From Candidatus Gastranaerophilales bacterium (GTDB lineage: Bacteria; Cyanobacteriota; Vampirovibrionia; Gastranaerophilales; Gastranaerophilaceae), in NCBI GenBank assembly GCA_900766355.1, contig CAAFVD010000009.1, forward strand, positions 62,001-126,000: a DNA stretch of 64,000 bases, written 5' to 3'. Below, piece by piece: positions 34,910 through 43,488 of this stretch (positions are counted from its first letter, which is position 1; each line of letters begins with the position of its first letter). The notes beneath the pieces were generated by a model. That model was not told the origin of the DNA. It saw nothing but the letters and a program-made list of their open reading frames with translations, and did not search any database. Made by a program: the position numbers and the translations under genes.

Positions 34910-37900
34910 TTGGTAAGTGTAGATAGAAATACGTTAATATCACAAATTGTTAGTCTAAATCCACAACTCAAACCTGATGAGTTGCACGAACTTTCTGATG
35001 CTCAACTACAAGCAAAGTTGTCACAATGTATTGCGGGTAATAAACAAGATAAAAATGTTGATTCCGTAAGGATTAACAATAGTTCTTCAGAAGCATCTAA
35101 AACTCCTAAAATGACTACAGAAGAAGCTCAAGACAATGCAATTGAGAATATTGAAAGTAATGCTGAACAAGCTCAAAAGCTTCTTGATGCTCAAGATGAT
35201 GGTGATATCAGTAAAGCATATAACTTTGTCAAAGAAAAACTTAACTCAGAACTTGCAAAATCTAATGTTGCAAAAGTCGTACATAAACAATTTGAAACTG
35301 CAGAATTTCTACGTGAAGCTAAACAAGGCTCTCTTACATACAAAGAATATATAAAAAGAAAAAGAGGATTTTTATTCAACTCTATACCAAACATTAATAA
35401 CTACAATGATAAACAAAGAGCTCTTATCAAAAATATGATAGAGGCTCTATCTCCTAATAAACTCGATACTATGCAAACTAAAGTTCTTAATTTGCCTGAT
35501 TCTTCTTCTAAAGAATATACACAAGCAAGCAGGAAAATTCTTTATGATTTGCAAGACTTAACGACAAAACATGTGGTTAATAATAATACTCTTAACCTAG
35601 TTTCAAATAAAATTAAAGGTACAGAAACAAAAGACCATACTAAATCATCAATAAATAATATTAAAGTAACTATTGCACCACCTTTTATAATGGAAGAAGC
35701 CGAAGCTGAAAGATTAATGACTTTTGAAGAAACTTATCTCCTTGAACAAGGCGTTGAGTTTAACAAAGAAAATATCCAAAAGTTTAATGATAGTACTGCT
35801 CAATACACTTTTGCTAATTCATTAACAAACAAAAGAAATGAAATTCATAGTTTATTAACATCAGCTTTAGAAAAGGCAAAGGTTCAAGGTTCTACGGGTT
35901 TATCAAGTGTTGATTTGATAAATGCTGAATTGATACCATCAGTAGGTGCTTCTATTACAAAACTATATGGTAAAGATAATTTAGCAAAAGGTCTAAAGGA
36001 TTTAACAAATGGGCAATATTCACTAAATGATGAGATTAAATCATTAGAAGATTTATCACGAAAAGATGTATCTGCAATGAATAACATTGCAAAACTAATA
36101 TTAACAAAAATAGATGAAAATTATTCTAAAGCTCTTAATGGTAAAAAATTAGAAGATTATGCCATAGCTATGGCTGAGGATTACAAAAAAGCTTTCGGAA
36201 CAAAAGACGCATCAGCATTAGCTTCATCTTTTGCACAAGACCAAGAAGGTATTGTACAAACTGCAAGAAACACAGTACAAATCGCAGGTATGGTAGTAAT
36301 GGTTGGAGGTATGGCATTTTGCCCACCAGCAGCTCTTGGTGGAGGTTTAATTTCATCTTTTGGCGGTATTGGTGTTGAGGCATATAATGAAAACACAAAA
36401 GAAAACCCTGATGAAAAAAAGAACAAAGAACTAGGACAAGAAGTTCTTGTTAATGCCGCATTATTTGCTATAGGTGCAGGTTCTGGTAAAGTCGGAAGTA
36501 TGGCTAAAACTGCGCTTACTGCTAAAAACGCTCCTAAACTTGTTGCAGCAATGGTTGCTAGTGGAGTTGATTCCTCGCTTAGTTTATTAGGAGATTTAAC
36601 ACTAACTGGACAAATTGATTTATCTGGAGAAGGTTTCTCTCAACTTATGTCACTTGTTGCAGGGCATAAAGGTAAGCTTGTGAAAGGTGTACAAAAAGGC
36701 AAACAATTTTTGAAAGAAAAACTCAGTGCACAAGCCAATACTAACAACAAAATCTTACAAATGCCAGATGGAACAGTAGTTGAAGTAAGACCTGATGGCT
36801 CTACTGTTGAAGTGAAAAATGATGGTGAAGGTACTAAAGCTGTAAAACCAGAGCCTAAAACTGAAAATATTAAGACTGAAACTACTGATAAAACTGATAA
36901 CATTAAATTCACAGAAAATAAAAATTCAAACTTTAGTATTAATTCAAAAAAACAAAACGATTTTCCTGTACAAACTACAACATTAAATACAAATAATATC
37001 TTAGATTATGATGAAATATTAAAAAATTATCATAAGAAAAAAGCAAATAATGTTCTTAAATATAAAGATGAAAATAGAACCGTAAAATATCTTGATAATT
37101 GGCAAGAAGAATATGGTATTGCCGATAATAATGGTGTTTTTTCTAATGCTATTAACAAATTAAAAAAAGCAGGAGGAGAAATAGACCAATATTTAAAATT
37201 AATATTACCAAATGGAAATGAAACAACAATAAAAAAAGCTCGTGAACTTTTAATTAAATATTTAGAAAACAATCTAGATATTTATTCTATAGATAGATTA
37301 AAAGGAATATTAAATAATTTTTCAACAAAAATAAAGGAATTAGGCCCAAATAAAATATTATATATACCAGATGCAGATAAAAGCTATAGTTTAATTTCAA
37401 GTTTATATCTAAAAGAACATCCAGATATAAAAACAATTATAGGTCATCATAACTTAGTTGATTATACAAAAAACAATCCTAATATGAATATTGTAATTTT
37501 AGATGATTGCATTTGCAGTGGAGAATCAGCAGTAAAATTATATAATTCTATTACAGACAACTGTCAAAATATATCAAGTGTTAATATGTTTGTATGTACG
37601 GCATATAAAAATGGTTTAAACGAAATAAACAACAAAGCAAGTAATTTAAATTTACATTATAATGGAGACCCACGTTTAGGACTTGAAGATTCAGATTTTT
37701 ATAAAAATTTAAAAATAGATAAATTTGACGTACAACAAAAATTCTTAAAAACAATACTTAGATATGATGACTCTCCTAAAGAATATAGATTAGGCAGTGC
37801 TATAATGTTCCCTTATATGGCTCCAAATAATAATGCTGTTTTTAGTGCTAAAATAATAGAAGGATTATTCACGGGTCCTAATGTTGCGATAAAAAATAAC

Positions 37901-37990
37901 GAAAAAACAATAAAAGCTTCTAGTGGAAAACTTATATGGCCACCTGATTGGTTAGTAAAAAAGATAGAATCTTTAGATATAAAGTTGTAA
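34910..37990 (+). CDS. Large modular protein with C-terminal PRTase-like domain
   Basis: A 1026-residue protein with a TTG start (AAAGG nine bases upstream; no ATG in frame for 66 codons). N-terminal ~40 residues form a small helical module (SLNPQLKPDELHELSDAQLQ). A long helical/coiled-coil region follows to ~510. A Gly-rich hydrophobic region (~450-600) includes AGMVVMVGGMAFCPPAALGG and resembles the membrane-inserting or pre-toxin part of polymorphic effectors. A Lys/Thr/Glu-rich linker leads to the C-terminal ~310 residues. That domain shares IPDADKSYSLI, ILDDCICSGES (863-873) and FPYMAPNNN (967-975) with the two upstream PRTase-like proteins. No signal peptide is visible. Delivery plus enzymatic tail is inferred from this architecture. 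A short gene follows after 17 bases. Confidence 0.72.
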   Translation: MVSVDRNTLISQIVSLNPQLKPDELHELSDAQLQAKLSQCIAGNKQDKNVDSVRINNSSSEASKTPKMTTEEAQDNAIENIESNAEQAQKLLDAQDDGDISKAYNFVKEKLNSELAKSNVAKVVHKQFETAEFLREAKQGSLTYKEYIKRKRGFLFNSIPNINNYNDKQRALIKNMIEALSPNKLDTMQTKVLNLPDSSSKEYTQASRKILYDLQDLTTKHVVNNNTLNLVSNKIKGTETKDHTKSSINNIKVTIAPPFIMEEAEAERLMTFEETYLLEQGVEFNKENIQKFNDSTAQYTFANSLTNKRNEIHSLLTSALEKAKVQGSTGLSSVDLINAELIPSVGASITKLYGKDNLAKGLKDLTNGQYSLNDEIKSLEDLSRKDVSAMNNIAKLILTKIDENYSKALNGKKLEDYAIAMAEDYKKAFGTKDASALASSFAQDQEGIVQTARNTVQIAGMVVMVGGMAFCPPAALGGGLISSFGGIGVEAYNENTKENPDEKKNKELGQEVLVNAALFAIGAGSGKVGSMAKTALTAKNAPKLVAAMVASGVDSSLSLLGDLTLTGQIDLSGEGFSQLMSLVAGHKGKLVKGVQKGKQFLKEKLSAQANTNNKILQMPDGTVVEVRPDGSTVEVKNDGEGTKAVKPEPKTENIKTETTDKTDNIKFTENKNSNFSINSKKQNDFPVQTTTLNTNNILDYDEILKNYHKKKANNVLKYKDENRTVKYLDNWQEEYGIADNNGVFSNAINKLKKAGGEIDQYLKLILPNGNETTIKKARELLIKYLENNLDIYSIDRLKGILNNFSTKIKELGPNKILYIPDADKSYSLISSLYLKEHPDIKTIIGHHNLVDYTKNNPNMNIVILDDCICSGESAVKLYNSITDNCQNISSVNMFVCTAYKNGLNEINNKASNLNLHYNGDPRLGLEDSDFYKNLKIDKFDVQQKFLKTILRYDDSPKEYRLGSAIMFPYMAPNNNAVFSAKIIEGLFTGPNVAIKNNEKTIKASSGKLIWPPDWLVKKIESLDIKL

Positions 37991-38007
37991 TTTATAAGGA
38001 GTAACTT

Positions 38008-38670
38008 ATGAATCCAATTGGAAAGACAAATAAACATAATTATGTCCTTAAAAAGGATAAATTAAATATTACAAATCATAATACTGTAAATAATAATGTT
38101 ATGAAAAACATTGATTTACTTTTCACCGAAATCGAGAAAAGTAAAAGTTTTCAAGATTTTAATAAAACAATTAACCAATATCTTAAAAAAAATAAAGAAG
38201 CTTCTTTTATTGATGATTCAACAATTCAGCATGCAGAATATTTTATTAAAAGTGGCTTAGAATTAAATAGTGAATACTATCAAAAAATTTATCCTGCTCT
38301 TAAAAATCAAGGAATTAAAATGATACCAGAATTTATTAAATCAGCTAAAACTAATGAAGGTTTTACCCTTTCGCTTTTTAAAATTAAAGGTGCAGATAAA
38401 GGTAAATTACTTGATTTTGATACTGGATATAAATTATTGAATGAAGCGGAAAAGCAAGATGCATATTATGATACAAAAAAATTATTAAATTTAGGTATTG
38501 TAAATCCAGAAATTTTTACTAAATCGTTGAAAATAACTCCTGATGATAAACATCATATAATTTGTACGAATTGGGAGAATTTAATACCCACAGAATTATA
38601 TCTAGACGAATTAAACATTAAAGATAAAGAGATTTTAAATAGTAAATTTTATGTAAAGTTTTTTAGATAA
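38008..38670 (+). CDS. Unknown protein behind the large PRTase-like protein
   Basis: A 220-residue Lys/Asn-rich protein without signal peptide or membrane helix. The first ~35 residues are polar; residues ~40-110 look helical and ~120-215 mixed, with a LSLFKIKGADKGKLLDFDTG segment. AAGGAG seven bases before the ATG, and only 17 bases after the upstream stop, indicate co-transcription. By position it could be an immunity or accessory protein for the large modular protein, but no known immunity motif is seen; this is a positional inference only. An alternative is another effector-type protein. Confidence 0.6.
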   Translation: MNPIGKTNKHNYVLKKDKLNITNHNTVNNNVMKNIDLLFTEIEKSKSFQDFNKTINQYLKKNKEASFIDDSTIQHAEYFIKSGLELNSEYYQKIYPALKNQGIKMIPEFIKSAKTNEGFTLSLFKIKGADKGKLLDFDTGYKLLNEAEKQDAYYDTKKLLNLGIVNPEIFTKSLKITPDDKHHIICTNWENLIPTELYLDELNIKDKEILNSKFYVKFFR

Positions 38671-38717
38671 ATTATAATTATATAACAAATTTTATCTTGT
38701 TTAGTTTTTTCATTAAT

Positions 38718-39611
38718 ATGAACATAATAAACTTAAAACAAACTTCAATCATATCAAGACAAAACTTTAATAATAATATCTATTTTAAAGGAAAATTTGA
38801 TAATACCATAAATAATGTACAAAAAAAGTTTTTAAACATAAAATCAAAAGGTGTTTATCCTGCAAATATTTTAAGTAATTTTTCTAAAACATCTTTTTCG
38901 CTTGATGGTATACAAATTTATTCTATTGAAGGTTTTTTACAAGCTTTAAAAACTCCAGATACAAAAGCTCAAATTGACATTTGTAAAATGACAGGTATAG
39001 AAGCAAAGACAATGTCAAAAAGTTTAAAACAAACTAAAAATGAAATGCTTATGTTTTGGAATGATAAAAGTTATAGAAAAGATTCAAAAGAATTTAGAGA
39101 AATATTAAATGATGTTATCAAAACTCAAAAAGAAAATGGGAATAATGAAGATTTCATTTACAAAGGAGAAAAAATAAAATCTGTAAACTCTTTTATATGT
39201 GGGACTAAAACTAATAACATAAATCTCCAAAGACAAATTTTTATTGCATCTAAAAATGATATGAAAGAATTAGAAAAAACAATACAACCAAAATATGATT
39301 ATCGAACTTTATATTGGAAAGGTAAAAGTTTCTCTCGAAACTCTTCTGAATATCAAGAGTTATTAACAAAAGTTTATGATGCGAGATTTAAACATGACAT
39401 GCAATTCAGAAATGCTATAAGACTTTCTAAACAATTTGAATTAGTACATACAAAAGGAAAAAGAGATCCTAGAGATACAGTATTAACAGAACAAGAATTT
39501 ATTGGTCAAATAAAACGATTACAAAAATGTGACAATTTTTATTTACGGTCAATTGATTATATAAAATATAAATCTACTTCATTTTATAATAAAATTTTAT
39601 CTTTTTTATAA
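38718..39611 (+). CDS. NADAR/YbiA-like protein with internal duplication
   Basis: A 297-residue protein. Residues ~46-105 have the layout of YbiA/NADAR-type proteins: YPANILSNFSKTSFSLDGI, then YSIEGFLQALKTP (the Ser-x-Glu helix) and an AK segment. Residues ~198-268 match their C-terminal half, LYWKGKSFSRNSSEYQELL, then LVHTKGKRDPRDTVLT and the final Arg-Leu. Between them the same two elements appear again (MFWNDKSYRKDSKEF at ~112-126 and FIYKGEKIKSVNSF at ~146-159), so the domain looks duplicated in place, with Glu lost in the second copy. NADAR proteins act on ADP-ribose-linked or riboflavin-pathway intermediates. The N-terminus has IYFKG (21-25). No good ribosome binding site is seen; a TTG seven codons upstream is possible. 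Confidence 0.65.
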   Translation: MNIINLKQTSIISRQNFNNNIYFKGKFDNTINNVQKKFLNIKSKGVYPANILSNFSKTSFSLDGIQIYSIEGFLQALKTPDTKAQIDICKMTGIEAKTMSKSLKQTKNEMLMFWNDKSYRKDSKEFREILNDVIKTQKENGNNEDFIYKGEKIKSVNSFICGTKTNNINLQRQIFIASKNDMKELEKTIQPKYDYRTLYWKGKSFSRNSSEYQELLTKVYDARFKHDMQFRNAIRLSKQFELVHTKGKRDPRDTVLTEQEFIGQIKRLQKCDNFYLRSIDYIKYKSTSFYNKILSFL

Positions 39612-39672
39612 TTATATATTCCCATCTCCAAACCTTAAAAACTTAACCTCTTAGTTTGAGTTTTGTAACTCA

Positions 39673-40791
39673 CTATGATTGTTCATCATATATAACTTGA
39701 TTAAGTTCGTGAACCATTTTTGAAAAATCAAAATTTTCATTTACTAGAGAACTTTTTTTAGTACGTTCCCACAAATATGTATTAATAATCGTACAAACTT
39801 CTAATAATGTTTCTTTTGAAAGATATTTATTTTCATAATCTTCACATAATTCTAATAAATAAGAGAAGGTATCTCTACCATTATTAGAAATTATTTTAAT
39901 AAACATACTCCTCAAATCAGAATCCATAAACTCTGCATTATACATTTTTTTATAAATCTTTGCAGTTTTTAGAATTGCTGCCGCAATATCATCAAGACTT
40001 TGATACTGCTTTACCATATCTATATATTTAACAAAATAATCATAAACAGAATTTGAATCTTTTATAACTCTGTTAAATTTTGGTGAAAGATATGATTTAA
40101 AAAATGAAACAAAAACTTCTTCCTTATACCCAAACAAATAATACAAATCATTAACTAATTGCGGATATTTTAACTCTGCCAAATATGATTTTATCAACAT
40201 AAGTTGGTTTAAATACCTAGAATCTTTATTCAACAAATAAAATAATTCACGAGGATTATAATCATTCTCTACAAAAACAACATTTGCAGTCACTTTTCCA
40301 AAAAGTTCATAAAAATCTTCTAACTCAAACTCTAAGTGTCTAATATCATCTTTAAATAATTGGAATGTTCTATACACCTCTGTCTGCTTTTCATTATAAG
40401 ACAATGGCTCTTTATTTATGATTTTTTCATAAACTGTTTTTTCCAACCCAAACAAGCTTAGTTTTACAACCTCTAAGAATTTTAAATATCTTGTATTAAT
40501 TTGTTTTGCAAGATATGGATTGTCTGGAGATTGCTCCTCTTGAAAATCAGCGATTGCTTTCAATAATAACATTAAAGAAAGCAATCGACGTTTTCCATCT
40601 ATTAATAAATAATTGTTATCTGAGTTTTTTCTTATATAAAAAACTCCAAGATTAATATCAGCGGTACAATATTTTGCCGTTAAAATCTTTTCAAATAAAT
40701 TATCTGTATACTCAAAATTACTTGAACAATTTATAGCAAATATATGATGAGCTGTACCCATTAAAAAATCTAATATACCAATATTAATCAT
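39673..40791 (-). CDS. DUF262-like protein with altered motif
   Basis: A 372-residue protein. Residues ~48-85 contain LGVFYIRKNSDNNYLLIDGKRRLLSLMLLLKAI-like sequence, matching the DUF262/GmrS-like core where DGQQRLTTL is usual; here it reads DGKRRLLSL. The PF-x-W-ExK region normally preceding the motif is reduced. The rest is helical, as in the DUF262 C-terminal part. DUF262 proteins include ParB/sulfiredoxin-fold NTPases of type IV restriction enzymes (GmrSD). No nuclease motif is evident, so this may be a domesticated regulator. It is 20 bases from a winged-helix protein gene upstream on the same strand. Confidence 0.6.
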   Translation of the reverse strand: MINIGILDFLMGTAHHIFAINCSSNFEYTDNLFEKILTAKYCTADINLGVFYIRKNSDNNYLLIDGKRRLLSLMLLLKAIADFQEEQSPDNPYLAKQINTRYLKFLEVVKLSLFGLEKTVYEKIINKEPLSYNEKQTEVYRTFQLFKDDIRHLEFELEDFYELFGKVTANVVFVENDYNPRELFYLLNKDSRYLNQLMLIKSYLAELKYPQLVNDLYYLFGYKEEVFVSFFKSYLSPKFNRVIKDSNSVYDYFVKYIDMVKQYQSLDDIAAAILKTAKIYKKMYNAEFMDSDLRSMFIKIISNNGRDTFSYLLELCEDYENKYLSKETLLEVCTIINTYLWERTKKSSLVNENFDFSKMVHELNQVIYDEQS

Positions 40792-40811
40792 AATAATTTA
40801 CGATCCTATAA

Positions 40812-41426
40812 TTAATCGGCAAGAACAAAACCGCCTCTATCAGCATTTTTTAGTTTATCACCTTCAATTTTTGAACGTAAATTTTTGATATATTTGTATA
40901 TGTAATCTCTTGGCAAGCCTAATAAAGCAGCCAAATCTTTTGCATATACTGTTGTATTTCTGTGGTTCAAGAAATAATCAAAAACAACTTGCTCTCTGTC
41001 TGTTAAATTTTTCTTCAAAACAATATTAACTTCTTCTCTTAAAGTATCTTCTTGTTTTTCTTGTTGTTGTCTTTGCATAATTTTTTCAACAACTTCATTT
41101 TTTACAATATTTTCTTGTTTAACAGATTTATGTTCTTTTACTGGTTTATTCTCTGTAGCAGGAGCTTTGAACGAGAATGGTGTATGTGATAATTGTCTTT
41201 CTCTTTCAAAAGCACGTTCAGCAATATTAGATAATTTTTCTGTTCTTTTATTATTTAAAGCTTCAGTTGACGTATTATTTCCGCTCATTACAATATCAAC
41301 TAAATCATTAGTTGGTCTTGCATCAGCAACAACTTTGCCCAATCTAGCAGCATATTCTTCGAGGGTAATTTTTTCCAAAGAACTTCTCCACTGCTTTATC
41401 TCTTCCTTACTTAAATACTCCGCCAT
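40812..41426 (-). CDS. DNA-binding protein with C-terminal winged helix
   Basis: A 204-residue protein in three parts: an N-terminal helical module (SKEEIKQWRSSLEKITLEEY), a Gln/Lys/Glu-rich low-complexity middle (~65-130), and a C-terminal winged-helix domain (~140-202). The last has LTDREQVVFDYFLNHRN, then DLAALLGLPRDYIYKYIKNL and a wing ending GGFVLAD. It is probably a transcription regulator. It is the first gene of a two-gene unit with the DUF262-like gene, and divergent from the histidine kinase gene ~135 bases away; either could be its target. No named family recognised. Confidence 0.65.
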   Translation of the reverse strand: MAEYLSKEEIKQWRSSLEKITLEEYAARLGKVVADARPTNDLVDIVMSGNNTSTEALNNKRTEKLSNIAERAFERERQLSHTPFSFKAPATENKPVKEHKSVKQENIVKNEVVEKIMQRQQQEKQEDTLREEVNIVLKKNLTDREQVVFDYFLNHRNTTVYAKDLAALLGLPRDYIYKYIKNLRSKIEGDKLKNADRGGFVLAD

Positions 41427-41525
41427 TAGAATCTCCTATTTCTAATCCCATTTGCTCTTAACAAATACTAATGTATCATGAATTTTTTCAGATTTACCAA
41501 AATATTTCAAGATGTAAATTTTTAT

Positions 41526-41562
41526 TTGCAATCGTTTACAATATGAAGCTATAATTATCTTG
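41526..41562 (+). promoter_or_regulatory. Promoter with transcription start on the GTG of the histidine kinase
   Basis: TTGCAA (41526-41531) and a perfect TATAAT (41550-41555) are 18 bases apart. The GTG start codon begins seven bases after the -10 box, where transcription would normally begin. No ribosome binding site exists in front of the GTG, which fits a leaderless mRNA. Confidence 0.6.
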
Positions 41563-43208
41563 TGGAAAAGTTTGATTTTTTTAATAAATTTAATAACCCT
41601 GTAATGGTTTTAAATAATGACATTGAACTTGTTTATAAAAACAATGTTTTTTGTCGTTATTTTCCAGATTTTAAGAATATAAAAAAGTTTTTACATAAAA
41701 TTAATTATGATATATGTCCTCTTGATTCTGAGAATTTAGAAATTCATTCTCCAATTATTCAAGCAGTACGTTCAAAAGAAAGTTTTGTTGCATATATTTC
41801 TTATCAATATAAACAAAATGAGTTCTATTATTACAATATCAATGCAATAAAAAAAGGGAAATATACAATTATATTTTTCACAGATGCTACTTCTCAAGAA
41901 AAATATGACCGATTAGAAAAAAAACATAATTTATTAGAAAAAAAATACGAAAATTTAACCGAACAAAATAATGATTTGCAACATATTAAACAAAAAGCAC
42001 AAGCTCAAGCTATAAAAATGGCACTTATTAACAAAATCTCTAATATAATAAGAGAATCTATTGACTTGCCTAGTATTATAAACCCTACATTAAAAGAGTT
42101 AGCTTTTATGTTTGGTGCTTTTAAAGCTTATTATGCAGAATTTAATAACAAAAAATTCTCAATTACACAATCCTTAAACATTTCAGATATTAATTCTACA
42201 GTAATGTTTGATAATGATGTAATTAAGACACTTAAAAATAACAAAATATCTTATTCTAGATGTATGAGAGAAAATTTGAACTCTGAGCCTCTAAAAGAAT
42301 CCGTTCAAAGAATAATAACTCCTATATATCATATGTCTGAAATGTTAGGTATTGTAGTCATATTATCCAGACAAAAAAGAGGTCTGAACGAAGAACTCGA
42401 TATTTTAGAAAGCATATCTTCTCAGCTTGGAACAGCTATTGTTCACGCAAAACTTTATAAAAAGAACATTGAAACAGTTAAAGAACTAAAAGCAACATTA
42501 AAACAATTAAAAGATACACAAATCCAATTGATTAATTCTGAGAAAATGGCATCTTTAGGTCAACTAATCGCTGGAGTTGCACACGAAATTAATACTCCTG
42601 TAGCTTCAATAAAATCTAACAATGAGATTCTAACAAAACTTATTGATAAAATTGAAAACCAAAATCTAGCTGAAATATTTACTGATATAAATAACACAGA
42701 TAAAGAGGCAATACAAAGGATTAATCACCTTGTTATATCTTTGAAAAAATTTGTAAGACTAGATGAAGCTGAACTTCAAGAAGCTGACATCAACAAAGAA
42801 CTCAATTTAACACTAGATTTAATCAGGCACGAAACAAAAAATAGAATTGAAGTTATCAAAAATTATGGCGATATACCAAAAATAAAATGTTATCCAAATA
42901 TGCTAAATCAAGTATTCATGAACATTTTAGTGAATGCGTGTCAAGCTATAAAAGATAAAGGTAAAATTTATATTTCTACTAAATTCAACAAAAATAATTT
43001 AATTATTGAAATTCAAGATACAGGTATTGGAATAAAAGATAAAGATAAAATATTTATGGCTGGCTATACAACAAAAGGTGTTGGTGTTGGAACTGGTTTG
43101 GGACTTGCAATTTGCTCAAAAATTATCGCTAAACATAACGGAAAAATAGATGTAGAATCCACAATTAATAAAGGTAGTAAATTCATTATTACTATCCCTA
43201 GTAAGTAG
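41562..43208 (+). CDS. Orphan sensor histidine kinase
   Basis: A 548-residue soluble kinase without membrane helices. A PAS-like N-terminal domain (~5-115, NPVMVLNNDIELVYKNN) is followed by a coiled coil (~118-155) and a GAF-like domain (~165-300). The HisKA helix has the phosphorylated His341 in SLGQLIAGVAHEINTP. The ATPase domain contains NILVNACQAI (N box), DTGIGI (G1) and GTGLGLAI (G2). It senses a cytoplasmic signal and would phosphorylate a response regulator, but none is adjacent. The GTG start lacks a ribosome binding site; a promoter places transcription start on it, suggesting leaderless translation. The next in-frame ATG (residue 18) would cut into the PAS domain. Confidence 0.87.
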   Translation: MEKFDFFNKFNNPVMVLNNDIELVYKNNVFCRYFPDFKNIKKFLHKINYDICPLDSENLEIHSPIIQAVRSKESFVAYISYQYKQNEFYYYNINAIKKGKYTIIFFTDATSQEKYDRLEKKHNLLEKKYENLTEQNNDLQHIKQKAQAQAIKMALINKISNIIRESIDLPSIINPTLKELAFMFGAFKAYYAEFNNKKFSITQSLNISDINSTVMFDNDVIKTLKNNKISYSRCMRENLNSEPLKESVQRIITPIYHMSEMLGIVVILSRQKRGLNEELDILESISSQLGTAIVHAKLYKKNIETVKELKATLKQLKDTQIQLINSEKMASLGQLIAGVAHEINTPVASIKSNNEILTKLIDKIENQNLAEIFTDINNTDKEAIQRINHLVISLKKFVRLDEAELQEADINKELNLTLDLIRHETKNRIEVIKNYGDIPKIKCYPNMLNQVFMNILVNACQAIKDKGKIYISTKFNKNNLIIEIQDTGIGIKDKDKIFMAGYTTKGVGVGTGLGLAICSKIIAKHNGKIDVESTINKGSKFIITIPSK

Positions 43209-43488
43209 TATAAGTTTACATTTGTGAACATGAAATTTCAAAGTATTATTGAGGTTTAGGATTTGATTTCTAAAATAATTTAAAAATATTCGATAAATAG
43301 AACTCAATTTGTGAATAAAATAAAAAGGTATGTTATATTATTAGTACGCAGAAAATAAAGTGTATTTTTTACCCTTTATGAAATGTAAAAAAATGTAAAT
43401 ATACCAAAGAAAAAAGGCAATTATTTCAAACTAACAATTTTTATATAAGAGTGTGAAGAATTAAAAAATTTGTGTCGGAGGTTACATA

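Noticed and set aside
28225..39611. Prophage region
   Set aside because: No capsid, terminase, portal, tail or integrase genes; housekeeping genes lie in between.
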